A stretch of DNA of 64,000 nt from Clitoria ternatea (GCA_037962975.1 CM075673.1:15112001-15176000), one strand, 5' to 3'. Shown: positions 10,694 through 21,506, counted from the stretch's first letter. The notes: generated by a model not told the origin, from the letters alone. Translations and numbers: made by a program.

Positions 10694-12682
10694 TTACTCA
10701 CCTGGGCTTGGTTTTACCAGGATTGGAGGGCTGGCCAAGACATTTTTCAAGCTTTGGAAGGCCGCCTCTTGCTCTGGGCCCCAACTGAATTTCTTGTCCT
10801 TCTTCAGCATTTTGTACAAGGGAAGAGAGCGATGAGCCATTTTTGGCATGAATCGTGCTAGAGCAGCAATTTTGCCGTTGAGGGATTGCACCTCTTTCAA
10901 TGTTTTGGGGCTCTGTAACTTTTGGATTACGTGACATTTATCAGGATTAGCCTCTATGCCTCTTTGTGTTAACATGAAACCCAAAAATCTGCCTCCTGGT
11001 ACAGCAAATGTACATTTTAATGGGTTGAGTCTCATGTTGTATTGCTGTAGGCGTTGAAAAATGAGGCGTAGGTCTTCAACATGGTCTCCTCCCTCCGGGG
11101 TTTTGGCTATAATATCATCAATATAAACCTCTACCAGCTTTGTGTGCATACCCTCAAAAACTTTGTTGATCATACGCTGGTAGGTTGCCCCGGCGTTCTT
11201 TAGCCCAAATGGCATGACGTTGTAGCAAAAGACCCCTTTGTCATTAACAAATGCTGTCTTCTCTTGATCATCCTCACACATTGGAATTTGGTTGTAACCG
11301 GAGTAAGCATCCATAAAATATAGATACTTGTATCCTGAAGAATCGTCAACCAATCTGTCAATGTTGGGGAGAGGGTATGGATCCTTGGGACAACATTTAT
11401 TCAAGTCAACGTAGTCTATGCACATACGCCACTTTCCATTGGCTTTCTGTACCATAACCACGTTGGACAGCCAGGAGGAGTAACGGAGTTCCCTGATGAA
11501 CCCCGCCTTGAGGAGCTCCTCCGTTTGTTCACAAGCAGCTTTTTGCTTAGCAGGACCCATGCATTGTTTCTTTTGTGCGACTGGCCTAGTTTCAGGATAC
11601 ACCGCCAGGCGGTGGCAACAAAAGTTAGGATCCATGCCAGGCATGTCTGCAGCGGTCCAAGCAAAAATCTCTTTGTACTCAAGGAGAAGTGCAATTAGTC
11701 TTGCTTCCATGTTAGCCTCCAGTTTGTCATTGATGTTTGTTATTTGTTCCGGGGTGCTGCCTAAAATAATAGACTTGGAACCACCATCAGGAGTTGGTTT
11801 CAAAGGGTTCAGTGGGTCTACAGAAGACTCCACCCTGGGGTCAAGATCCACCAAATTGACGGATGCCGCCGCACTGCTTCCTTTGTTCAATTTTCTTTTC
11901 TTAGACATGGTTTCAAGCTTCACCATGTTAAGACTCAAATTGTAACAATAACAAGCCATTTCCTGGTCACCCCTTACAGATGAGACTTGATTATCCTTAT
12001 CAATGAACTTGATTAACAAGTGGGGGGTTGAAACGATGGCTTCCATGGCATTCAGGGTAGGCCGCCCAATGATGCCATTGTATGGAGATTTAACATCAAT
12101 GACAAGAATCCTGGATTTCACAGTCCTTGCTCCAGGTTCACCATCAAAAGTAATCCTTGTGTCCAAATAGCCTTTAGTGGGCTGTTTGGCGCCATTGAAG
12201 GCTGTAAGGTCCTGTGTATAAGGCTGCAAATCAGCATCAGTTAGCCCCATGCGTTTAAAACAGTCATAAAAGATAACGTCGCAGGAACTTCCCTGATCAA
12301 TTAGGATGCGTTTTACATCCATATTAGCGATTACCGCAATAATCACTACTGCATCATCTCCCTCAGGAATAGTAGGGCCAAAATCATCATCTGTGAAGGT
12401 TATAGGCGGAGTCTGGACCCCGTTCCTGAATGGGCGATATTCTTTGCTCTTGCCCTGCACAGACAAAATCATACGATGATGATTTTTCCTGGCGGTGTTT
12501 GAGGGTCTGCCCCCGGCGAAACCTCCAGCAATCATATCTACAACCTGCCTTTTGCCCCGCGATCTGGGTTCAGGGCTTGGTTCCCTTTGGGTGGACTCCA
12601 GAACAACGGCTTTTTGTTTTTCTGTTGCCGCCGTACATTTTGGCTCTCGAGTATTATCAGGATCCGGAGAACGATCACGATG
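10694..12682 (-). pseudogene. E1 protease and reverse transcriptase region
   Basis: Open from just after the TGA at 12683-12685 to the TAA at 10694-10696. The protease is recognised by LIDQGSSCD followed by CFKRMGL. RT follows with MCIDYVDLN, YFMDAYSGYNQI, MPFGLKNAGATYQRM, the catalytic YIDD in VEVYIDDII, and KCTFAVPGGRFLGFML. All key aspartates are present, so loss of function here comes from the flanking stops rather than the catalytic residues. Nothing in the sequence points to a frameshift between gag and pol; this family appears to use a single frame. Confidence 0.88.
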
Positions 12683-14023
12683 TCATTTTTCAAACTTTTC
12701 TGGCTCATCATGAGACTTACCCTTAAACAAATAGTGTTTCAGTTTGCCTTCACGAATAAGCATCTCAATGGTGTTTTTGAGTTGCTTACACTCCTCCGTG
12801 GTATGGCCAACTGACTCGTGGAACTCACAATATTTCTTTGGGTTTCCACCGCGCCTGATTGGAGGTGGACGTTGGATCCCATAAACGTTGAGGGTAGTCC
12901 ATCCTATTTCACGCAAGATTTGTTCATATGACGTGTTCAGAGGTGTATAATGAGCAAAATTGAACACACGTCTATCTTGCTGTTTGAAGGGTTGGTTCCC
13001 TACTTTGTCTTTTTGGTGGAACTTGTCATTCTTGGATGATTTTTCCTTGTCTTTGTCATGATGTGGAGCTGCAGTGGGTGGTTTACTGCGAGATGCAGTG
13101 GCCTCCAGGTGCATCTCAATACCCACATACTTGGACGCCTTCCTGTGAAATTCCTCCATCGTGGATGGAGGTCCCTTTGCCAATGACAGAGCAAAAGGTG
13201 ATTTTGGCTACATAGCCTCGATAAGGATATGCAACTGGATTGCTTCTGTCAGATCAGGAACCATGGTTGCCTCTTTATAAAATCTCTTAAGGAAATCCTT
13301 CAGAGATTCTTTATCACCTTGCTTGATCTGAGCCAAGGTATGAGAGGTTCTAGGCGCATCCCTAGAAATCACGAAGTGGCTGCCAAAAGCTATGGCCAAG
13401 TCCTCCCATGAATCAATGGAACCTGAAGGTAAGCTCTTGAACCAACTAAGAGCTTCACCTGTGAGGGTCCTGGGGAACATTCTGCACATGACATCCTCTT
13501 CTGCTCCTAAGAACATAGCCTCGTAGATGTAAGCATCTAAATGCTTAGAAGGATCTGTTTCCCCAGTGTATTTTCCTATAGAAATGGGCTGCATAGTTTG
13601 TAAATGTCTGGGTACATGTGCATTCATGAGCCTTTTAGAAAATGGGATACTCATCTTGTATCCCGAGGGGGGTGCATCTGAACCTGCTCTCCTTCCTTCT
13701 TGATGTTGAGCATTTGCCAATGGGAGGCTTCGTTGCTCTTCCATGTAAGTAGGGATGCGAGAGTAGTTAGGAGTACTTGATTCTTCCTGTACGTGTAATT
13801 CATGGTGTGGCTGTCTTGCAGGGCCCGCTTTCTCGTGCATGGGGTTCGCCTTTTCACGACGAAGCTCTGCGATTTCTTCTCTCAACATTCAAATCATATC
13901 ATCTCTCGGATCTGGAGAGTCAACATGCGTTGCTTTTTTATGAGCATCGTTGTCGAAGTTGAGACGTCTAGGATTACGTGGAGGAGAATCCTCATTCTGC
14001 ACTTCTGGTCCTGGTCTCTCCAT
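12683..14023 (-). pseudogene. E1 Gag region with three nonsense codons
   Basis: The ATG at 14021-14023 is chosen because it is the first ATG after the PBS and matches E2 and E3 starts in position. The domain contains the Tat retrotransposon Gag core (PISIGKYTGETDPSKHLDAY, MCRMFPRTL, ALSWFKSLP, SHFVISRD) and a Cys/His-rich knuckle (YCEFHESVGHTTEEC). In-frame stops occur at 13889-13891 (TGA, codon 45), 13208-13210 (TAG, codon 272) and 12683-12685 (TGA, codon 447). All ORF segments share one frame, with no indel shift. Role when intact: capsid-like particle formation and RNA packaging. Confidence 0.85.
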
Positions 14024-14078
14024 TAATGATGAGTGTGATGGAAATTGATCAAAGATTGTGGGACTACCAAATTTACAG

Positions 14079-14097
14079 GTCCCACTGGGCGTGCCAA
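14079..14097 (-). other. Primer binding site of E1
   Basis: The minus strand reads TTGGCACGCCCAGTGGGAC directly after the 5' LTR. It is identical to E3 and one base different from E2. The tRNA primer cannot be named from this sequence alone; tRNA-Arg has been reported for related Tat elements. Confidence 0.75.
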
Positions 14098-14969
14098 TGA
14101 ACTGTTCTTTACAGGGGGTGTTAAAGTATGGTTGATGAACAATTCAAAATGTACATGTCAATCTGGTACAAGGAGATTTTTATGAATGTACAAGTACGGA
14201 GTATCCTTGTATACTGGGGTGGAATACAATGCACTCTGGGCGGTGTGACATTCCGCCTGAAGTAACCTTCTTTACCTTCATACAATTGGTGGTGGTACCT
14301 GCAATTATTCTCCGACGCTCAAGTCAGTATTCTGAAATACTGTAAGACTTAGAAAGCAAATCTGAGAGAATTATGCAAGTAAAAGTGTAAGGTTCAGAAT
14401 TGAGGAAGGGATCCCTCTTTACCTTTTTGCTGAGGTTTATATACCTGTTACTGGTGCTCCATTATTGGTAGGACCCGTTCCTTGTTTTCTGGCATAATGC
14501 AAGAAAGGTAGTGGGTCCCTGTGTCGTTCACGAGCACCATCGCTGTAGAGGGTATTTCCACTTGCTTGGAAAGTGTTAATGCCTTATTATTTTATTCATT
14601 GTTCCCTTTTATGCGTGACAGCGTGATTCCCATTTTCAACCTCTCAAGACAGAGTCAATCTCGTGCCGGGGTTATAAGTATGGGATCGCTACGCAATATA
14701 GGAAATTCAATATTCCGCCTATGGCTTGGCGGAGTAGTATGCATTGGAAATACTTTATGCATGTGTATAAGATATTCAATATTTTCCACCTTGGCGTAGT
14801 AATAAGCTTTGGTGGAGTAACGTGCTTTGGCGGAGTTACGTGCCCCGGCGGAGTGTACTCCGTATAAAAGTAATTATAAGGTATTTGAGACGTACTTCTC
14901 CTGTTCAAAATACTGATCTGGCAAAGCATTAAAACCATGCTCTTGGGGACCGGTGTTGGGACCGGATCA
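14098..14969 (-). mobile_element. 5' LTR of E1 (872 bp)
   Basis: On the minus strand it starts TGATCCGGTCCCAACACCGG and ends in CA next to the PBS. It contains a TATA-like TATATAAA at 14443-14436 (minus strand) and a box conserved with E2 and E3 (14290-14325). Outside the termini and that box it is strongly diverged from E2's LTR. The 5 bp outside its right end are ACTAT; the partner target-site copy is outside the window. Confidence 0.8.
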
Positions 14970-14970
14970 A

Positions 14971-15147
14971 CTATATAGACGTTCAGGGATAACGAGTGAA
15001 GTATCCGTGGTAAAGAGAGCGAATAGAACGTCTGATTGGATAAGAGCGGATATCCGGTGTGGTGCTGCCCGAACTGTGACACCGGTTTCCTCCTCATGAA
15101 GTCATTCTGACGTTATAACTTTAGAGACCGGTATCCAGACCGGATCA
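14971..15147 (-). mobile_element. Fragment of E2 3' LTR split by E1
   Basis: These 177 bases match 22180-22356, the outer part of E2's 5' LTR, with one mismatch (A versus G in the GTATCC/GTGTCC context). The homology stops exactly at the E1 LTR terminus, which shows that E1 integrated into this LTR. The remaining roughly 610 bp of the LTR must lie left of E1. Confidence 0.9.
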
Positions 15148-15160
15148 TTTGTCCCCTAGC
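15148..15160 (-). other. Polypurine tract of E2
   Basis: The minus strand reads GCTAGGGGACAAA immediately before the TGATCCGG start of the 3' LTR, the expected site for plus-strand DNA priming. Confidence 0.6.
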
Positions 15161-15652
15161 TTGTATGAGGGACTGTTAAGTTGTTCATATGAGCTATACA
15201 GCCTTTGAGAAGTCTGGATACCGGTGGAACATTCTGGAAATTCTCTGGAAATTCTGGAGCATCCGTTCTAACAACTGAGTGACCGCTCCTCTCATACTAT
15301 ATTCAACGGATTCAGACAGCGTATAATAGTGAGAGAAATCCCAAGAGTCTTTGGGAATCAAAACCCTTGGTATTCGAAGAGTGGTTGAAATGCATTAAAT
15401 ACGTCTGGAATGATTGGACATTAAATGCGCCCTTCACGCACGAGCCATCATTACCCAAGAGTATAACCGTCGATTGGGCTTATTGGTCCTGGATTCAAAC
15501 TGAAAGGGGGCCCATTTTGCAAAAACGTTTTCTGAAACGTTACCATTTTCGCGCTTGATCGTGGCGAAACGACGGAGTCGTTTGAATCCGAAGGGTTGCG
15601 TTTTGAAGCAAATGTTGTGGCTTTCAACAGAGCACTGTGCCTCATCGTTACC
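15161..15652. other. E2 region between PPT and aORF promoter
   Basis: No gene seen. Minor open frames overlap here, but they lack a homologue in the shorter E1 counterpart and look like noise. The E1 equivalent is partly missing because of the TGTAACATCC insertion. Confidence 0.4.
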
Positions 15653-15660
15653 TATAAAAG
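15653..15660 (+). promoter_or_regulatory. TATA box for E2 antisense ORF
   Basis: TATAAAAG lies 178 bp upstream of the aORF ATG at 15831, in the same relative place as TATAAATAG in E1, followed by a CT-rich leader. Confidence 0.5.
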
Positions 15661-15830
15661 GGACTCTTAACAAGTTTTGGGATTCACCTTTGTCCTCAAG
15701 CTTAGTGAATCTCTGCTCAAATTTCTTGGAGATTTCTTTGCTGCCTTCAAACTTCTCAAAGATCCTCTTCCTTTTAGGTAACCTCCCTTTCCTTCATCTC
15801 CCTACAATTTTTGTCCATTCTACTTCCACC

Positions 15831-18524
15831 ATGCGCCCTGGAGCAGGCAACGCTGGTACCTTAAACAGGGGGAATTTTAGCTCTCGCGCCCCCCTTAGCC
15901 ACCGTGGTGGGAGGATTCCAGTGAATCCTCCTATGGCTGGGCTTCGTCGCCCAGAGAGAGTTGAAGCTTCTTCCTCACGAGCGTCTACTACTCAACGTCG
16001 CTCTGAGGTTCCCCTTGACTCGAGGGCTACCAGCCGCTTTAATGAAGGGTCAAGTAATGAAGATTATCTCTCTGACGATGTTGCTTTTTACCACAGCACG
16101 CACGCGTTCCATCGTGCATCCAAGACCATGGCGATTCCGGGGTCTGGAAAAAAGTTGGTTCTTCGTACCACTGAAGGGTGTGTCAATGTTGTGGCGCACC
16201 GGCTTAACTGGGAAAAGCTCAACAGGGAAAGGCCGTACTGTTGGGTGGAAGAGGAATTCCTAGAGATCCCTTCGCATCATGCGAGTGAAGAGGAACGCAC
16301 GGTCTCTCTCCGCTGTAAGATCTACTCAGACAAGAAGTTCAAAGCACGCTATGTTGTGCTGGCACCACGTCCCTCTGAGAGAGTCTGCCACATCGTCCCT
16401 GATGAGAGGTCGGTCTATATGTACGACTTCGTGTTTCTAAAGCTGGGGGTACGCTTCCCCATGACAGAATTCCAGATGGTCGTCCTGCGCTTCCTAGACT
16501 GTGCTCCTACCCAACTGCATCCCAACGGTTGGGGTCTAGTGCGGGCTCTCGAAATTCTAGGAGAGCATTTCAACTTCACAGCCACTGTGGCCAAACTGTT
16601 CCATTATTGCCAAGTAGTCCGCCGTGCTAACAAGAAGGGCGGCCTAGGGTTCATAACACTCCATTGTGACTCAAGGGTTATAAACTTCAAATCCTACACG
16701 GAATCTGCGAAGGTGGATGGGCGCTCCTTTAAACATTTCTACACGCGGGTCCGTATTCAGCCCAATAAGCCGGTCTTCTGGCGTAACAAGGAGGGATTCC
16801 CTAAGTTCCCTCTCAGTTGGACGCACGAGCATTTTCTCCTTATGAGCCGTGCTTATTACACTGATGAGAGTGAACTCTCTTCTCATTCCGTCGAGGTTTT
16901 GAGCGCCATGCAGACGGCCTCAAAGATCCTCAAAGGATTTTCCTGCAGGCTCCTCCTGGCAGAGGACGACGTCCGATCCTCCTATCTCCGTAATATCCGT
17001 TCTTACTGTATTTGTGTTGTACATTTATTCCATTCTGATTATTTTCTTCTCATGTGTTAACTCAACTTTTCTTGTTTTGCAGAACAAATCGAAAAAGTCC
17101 CAGAAATGTTGTCTTTAAGGACCATGATGGCTGATGATGATTCCTCCTCCGAGGAGAACGAGATTCAGGCGAAGAGGAACGCCACCAAAGCTCCACTCAT
17201 TCCCCTGACCTCTGCAGTGGGTGAGGAGGTTCCTCTCTTTGATGAGGAAGAAACAGAGGAGCAAACAGAGGCCACTGGGATGGGTGACGAGGAGGCCGTC
17301 CCAGAGAAGAAGAAGAAAAAGAGGCACCTGGTTAAGACAGCGGATCAGGAAAAACCCTCTTCTGGTGACCCTGCGAAGAAGCGCCAAAAGACACTTGAAG
17401 AGTCTGGGATGAAAAAGGATAAGGGGAAGAAGCCCGTTCCTGACTCTTCTGCCCCTTCTTCACAGAACACTTCTGGGCCGGACTCTAGGAACGGTCCTCC
17501 TCTGGCGTTTGACCCTCCACGCGATTCCTTCCTCTCCCCATACTTATGGTTTCAGGGGACCATGCCCCCCACTCTTCCAAAGGCTAGATACTGCCTCCGC
17601 CCTTCGCTCGAGGCTGCTGAAGTTCGAGGAGCTTGTAAGGCCGGCCGTTGGCAGCTGGATGAACTGTCCGGCCTCCTTGCATCCCTGAGCAAAAAGGCAG
17701 ATTACATGGAGCAGGTTGAGAAACTCGAAACCGAACTCACTGTGAAGAAGAAATAGGCAACCAAACAAGCTGAGATTCATAGAGGTGTGGAGGCTGAATT
17801 GAAGAAGGCCAAGGAAACACTTCAGAGGAAGACAGAAGAGATGAGCCAGCTTCACTTTGCCAACAAGGCTCTAGAACGGCAGGTTGCTAAGCTTCAACAG
17901 CAGAATAAATCCATCCCCCTCCTCGAAGAAGAGCTACAATTGGAGAAGAAAAGATCGGCCAAGCTTGCTGACGATTTCAAAATTATGGAGGACGGACACA
18001 ACAAGATCCTTGGGGAGTGGGAGGCCCTTCGGAAGGAGATGCAGGCCCAGATTAAGGAGTTGAGGAAGGGAGGTACGAGCACTGGCCCATCAGAGGAGGA
18101 TTTTGCCAAACTCCAGAAGAAACTAACTGCTGCTAAGGCCAAGGCTGCCAAGGCCTTGGAAATATGCAAGCAGGTAGCTTACAAATCCTTTGGGCTGGCA
18201 CTTCGTCAAGTATTCTATCGCAACCCCGACGTAAAACTGAATCTGTACGGGCTAGATCCGTTTTATGAATTCCATGAAGGGAAGCTTGTCGAAGTGGAGA
18301 AAGATGGCTCGTACAAGGTCCCTCGCGATTCTCTCTACGAACTACCTCCACTTCCGGAGGGTCAGAGCATGGAACCTGCAATGCCTACCTCTGGTCCTGA
18401 GGATAAGACACAAGAAGCTGCCCAAACTGATCCTGAGGCCGGAGCGGACAAGGCCCAAGCTGCTGGATTTGAAGGGGAGAGGACAGAGGTGCCTACTTCG
18501 GAGGATCAAGCACCCGCTTCTTAA
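15831..18524 (+). pseudogene. Spliced antisense ORF (aORF) of E2, one nonsense codon
   Basis: Exon 1 is 15831-16989 (start CACCATGCG, a good plant initiation context) and exon 2 is 17083-18524, with a 93-bp GT-AG intron in phase 1. Exon 1 holds the Transposase_28/PF04195-like domain: YCWVEEEF, MYDFVFLKLGVRFP, FLDCAPTQLHPNGWG, VFWRNKEGFPKFP and SWTHEHF. Exon 2 has a lysine/glutamate-rich basic segment, a long coiled coil and a conserved tail (ALRQVFYRNPDV, YEFHEGKLVEV). A single TAG (17754-17756) interrupts the coiled coil, and both sides are in the same frame. An N-terminal arginine- and serine-rich stretch of about 100 residues precedes the domain. The function is unknown; a nuclear or nucleic-acid role is a guess from the basic segment. 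Confidence 0.75.
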
Positions 18525-19030
18525 TTTTATGCTTTCATTTATGGCTGTGTTCTGGGATCAGCTCCAGCTTTTAATACTTTGGTACCTGTACACTTTCTTT
18601 TTTCAAGAAATAAAATTCGCCTTGTTCCTCTTTTATTATTTATGTCCAGTGTATGATTGCCAAATAACTTAACAATATACATAATACTTTAACCTTCTCT
18701 GTACTCTGCAGAGCCGCTCTTGTCTAGTCATACCGCTGTTGAAAGCGTTCTTATCACATCGGATTAAGATAACAAATTGTACCAAATAAGCGACAATTAA
18801 ATTAAAGTATGCCCTATCCCCAAGCATAAGTACATTGAGAAGGGAAACTTCGTTACAAGAGTTACCTTTAACTTGTTAACAGGTTTGAAAGGTTTATCTG
18901 ACCTCGAAGATGTAGAGCGGATACATTAACGTTCAACCGTTCTGTAATGAATATTTCAGAGTTGAGGACGGAAATTGCCTCTAAAGTCCGGTTCGGCCTT
19001 AAAAAAGGGTAAGTTTTACACCTTTCTCTT
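18525..19030. other. E2 3' untranslated zone
   Basis: AT-rich flank after the aORF with AATAAAATTC near 18609 as a possible plus-strand polyadenylation signal. No ORF supported. Confidence 0.4.
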
Positions 19031-19035
19031 GAGGT

Positions 19036-19350
19036 TCGGTTTGATCCTACAACTTAAGTCTTCACACAATGTTCGGTTCGATCCTACTAACCGTACTTGG
19101 AGTTCGGTGCAATCCTACAATCCAAGCCTTCGACACGGGGTTCGGATCAGGGCTAATCCTGAACCTACTACGCCCGTTACTCGGGGTTCAGCGTGGTCTT
19201 CTGGACGGACCAGCTTACTGCGCCCAAGCCTTCACATAGGGTTCGGTTTGTGGCCTTGAAAAAGGACCAGCCCTACAACCCATGTTATCTTCGAATGGGG
19301 TTCGGTTTGTGGCCTTGAAAAAGGACCAGCCCTACAACCCATTCCACCTG
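19036..19350. repeat. GTTCGGTT-type tandem repeats in E2 3' zone
   Basis: Degenerate units beginning GTTCGG occur at about 30-40 bp spacing (19036-19190), followed by two nearly identical 59-bp units (from 19241 and 19300) containing TTGTGGCCTTGAAAAAGGAC. The location matches E1's arrays but the sequence is unrelated, as expected for the hypervariable 3' zone of Tat elements. Confidence 0.8.
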
Positions 19351-19607
19351 GAGGAGTTACATCGTCAATGCACAAGAAGTGTGATTGAGATCATCCGCCC
19401 TGAGGAATTCACGTGATAGGCTATAGCTACAAGTCACAACATGCAGGAAAAGTGAGAGTAATGAGGTTATTGGACCGTATTCTCATTAAGATTGAAAGTA
19501 TATTACAAAGGGAGCGTAGTTGGGGTCATGCCTCGTTAAAACCTTCTTGAGAAAACCCAATGGGAAAAAACTCAAGTAAGGAAAAAGAGTACATGCCGCC
19601 TTACCAA
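19351..19607. other. E2 zone adjoining integrase end
   Basis: Non-coding. It contains a block conserved with E1 (8500-8590) and the fourth element (31640-31728) around AAAGAGTACAT and ACTAGCTGTAATA, directly after the pol stop. Confidence 0.5.
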
Positions 19608-21506
19608 CTAGCTGTAATAAACACGTAAGTTCTGAGTGTTCCATTTATTACGGATTGGAGTCCCATCAAGTTCTTCCAGCCGGTATGACCCTTTTCCAGT
19701 TACTTTAGAAACTCTGTAAGGGCCTTCCCACGTCGGTGCTAGCTTTCCTTGGTAAGCAAATTTATTTCCCACACTCGCCTTCCTCAAAACAAGATCTCCA
19801 GTATTGAAAACTCTGTACTGGACACGTTTATTATACCGGAGAGCTGCCTTTGCCTTCACTGCCTGATCTCTGATAAAGTCCCTTTCCCTTAACTCGTGGA
19901 GGACGTCTAGTTCTGACGCCAGATTGGCATTGTTATCTTCAGCTGAGAAATACTCTACACGGGTTGATCTGGTTTGTAACTCCACTGGGATCATCGCCTC
20001 GACCCCGTACGTCAACCGGTATGGGGATTCATTAGTGGAAGAGTGAGGCGTAGTGCGGTATGCCCATAAAACATGACACAACTGATCAGTCCATCCTCCC
20101 TTCGCTTCTCCCAGACGCTTTTTAAACCCCTTTAGCACTTCTCGATTGGCTACCTCTGCTTGGCCATTCGTCTGAGGTTCGTCTACAGATCTCTCCCTGA
20201 ACAAGTATTGCTTCAGCTTTCCCTCCCGAATGAGAGTCTCCACCGTATTCTTCAACGCCTTGCACTCGTCAGTGTTGTGACCTGTCTGTTCGTGGAAAGT
20301 GCAATACTTACGTGGGTTACCTCCTCTCTTGAGTGGGAGAGGCTTCCTTATACCAAAAACATTAAGCGTTGGCCAGCCAACCTCCCTCATGATTTGGGAG
20401 TGCCTGGCATTCAGAGGGGCATAGTTATTGAACGACGAGACGCGCCTATCTCGTTGATATGGACGAACGCTTGCAAAGTCCTCTCGGAAGGTATGCTTCT
20501 CAGGTCTCATCTTCTCCTTCTCTCTCTGTGGCTGTTGGGAGGGTGCTGGAGGCTTCATTCTAGCTGCTGTTGCCTCCAAATGCATCTCTATGCCCATGTA
20601 TTTGGAAGCCTTCTTTCGAAACTCTTCGAAGGTCGTTAGGGGGCTCTTTGCCAAGGATAAGGCAAAAGCAGAACCAGGTTGCAAAGCTTCCACCACGATA
20701 TGGAGCTGTATTGCCTCCGTGAGGTTGGGGACCAACGCAGCCTCCTTATAAAACCTCTTCAAGAACTCCTTAAGAGTTTCAGTCTCTCCCTGCCTTATCT
20801 GTGCTAAGGTGTGAGAAGTTCTCGGGATATCCCTGGAGATGACAAAATGGCTTTCAAACGCGGCTGCCATTTCCTCCCAAGAATCTATGGATCCTAAGGG
20901 TAAACTCTTGAACCAACTAAGAGCTTCCTCTGTCAACGTCCTTGGGAACATCCTGCACATGACGTCTTCATCGGCTCCCAAGTACATGGCTTCATACACA
21001 TAAGCATCCAAGTGCTTAGTGGGATCAGTTTCTCCATTATACTTTCCGATCGACAGTGGTTGAGTCATTTGCAAATGTTTCGGGATGGCGATGCTCATCA
21101 GTCTCCTTGAAAAAGGGACATTGAGCTTGTAGGTCCCAGAAGTTACCACTGCCTGCTCCCTTCTCTTGGTACTGACTCTATCACCAGAGTCTTGGGTCTG
21201 CTCTCTATCTTCGTATGTAGGGATTTTCGAATACTGGAGGGTCGTAGATCTATCCCTCGCTGATATATGGTGAGCCTCCTCTGCATGGGACGTTACCCTG
21301 TCCCTAACTCCTCCTTTCTCTCGCCTCAACTCCATCAACTCCTCCCTGAGCTGTCTGATAACCTCATCTCGAGGATCAGGGGTTGGTACTTGCACCATCC
21401 TCCGGGTGTTGGTAACAGGAGACTCGAAGACAAGTCTCCTTCCAGTCTGTTGGTGGGTCACATCCTCCACATGACCATCAACGAAATCACGTCCGTCACC
21501 TTCCAT
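19608..21506 (-). CDS. Gag-integrase C-terminal fusion ORF of deleted element E2
   Basis: An uninterrupted 632-codon frame from ATG 21504-21506 (MEGDG; E3 starts MEGEG) to the stop at 19608. Residues 1 to about 440 are Gag: PDPRDEVIRQL coiled segment, PLSIGKYNGETDPTKHLDAY, MCRMFPRTL, SHFVISRD, and the Cys/His knuckle YCTFHEQTGHNTDEC. At about 20170-20185 the frame passes directly from Gag (ERSVDEP) to the late integrase catalytic core (QTNGQAEVANRE, which keeps the DDE glutamate) and then the C-terminal domain (WEGPYRV, ending NLRVYYS). Protease, RT, both RNase H domains and the two integrase aspartates are absent. It cannot catalyse integration. It might make Gag with an integrase tail, or be chance preservation after a recent deletion. 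Confidence 0.8.
   Translation of the reverse strand: MEGDGRDFVDGHVEDVTHQQTGRRLVFESPVTNTRRMVQVPTPDPRDEVIRQLREELMELRREKGGVRDRVTSHAEEAHHISARDRSTTLQYSKIPTYEDREQTQDSGDRVSTKRREQAVVTSGTYKLNVPFSRRLMSIAIPKHLQMTQPLSIGKYNGETDPTKHLDAYVYEAMYLGADEDVMCRMFPRTLTEEALSWFKSLPLGSIDSWEEMAAAFESHFVISRDIPRTSHTLAQIRQGETETLKEFLKRFYKEAALVPNLTEAIQLHIVVEALQPGSAFALSLAKSPLTTFEEFRKKASKYMGIEMHLEATAARMKPPAPSQQPQREKEKMRPEKHTFREDFASVRPYQRDRRVSSFNNYAPLNARHSQIMREVGWPTLNVFGIRKPLPLKRGGNPRKYCTFHEQTGHNTDECKALKNTVETLIREGKLKQYLFRERSVDEPQTNGQAEVANREVLKGFKKRLGEAKGGWTDQLCHVLWAYRTTPHSSTNESPYRLTYGVEAMIPVELQTRSTRVEYFSAEDNNANLASELDVLHELRERDFIRDQAVKAKAALRYNKRVQYRVFNTGDLVLRKASVGNKFAYQGKLAPTWEGPYRVSKVTGKGSYRLEELDGTPIRNKWNTQNLRVYYS

Larger units (their letters stand above)
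3707..14969 (-). mobile_element. Tat-lineage Ty3/gypsy retrotransposon E1 (3' end interrupted)
   Basis: In element order (minus strand) this comprises a 5' LTR (14098-14969), a PBS (14079-14097), gag, protease, RT, RNase H, archaeal-type RNase H and integrase in one frame (14023-8591), a 3' untranslated zone with two tandem-repeat arrays, and an antisense aORF (4046-6693, plus strand). The dual RNase H and the antisense extra ORF near the 3' end are known for the Tat lineage. Sequence homologous to E2's 3' LTR flanks the E1 LTR at 14971-15147, so E1 sits inside E2. The PPT and 3' LTR are not found. They presumably lie left of the TGTAACATCC insertion, outside the window. Confidence 0.85.
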
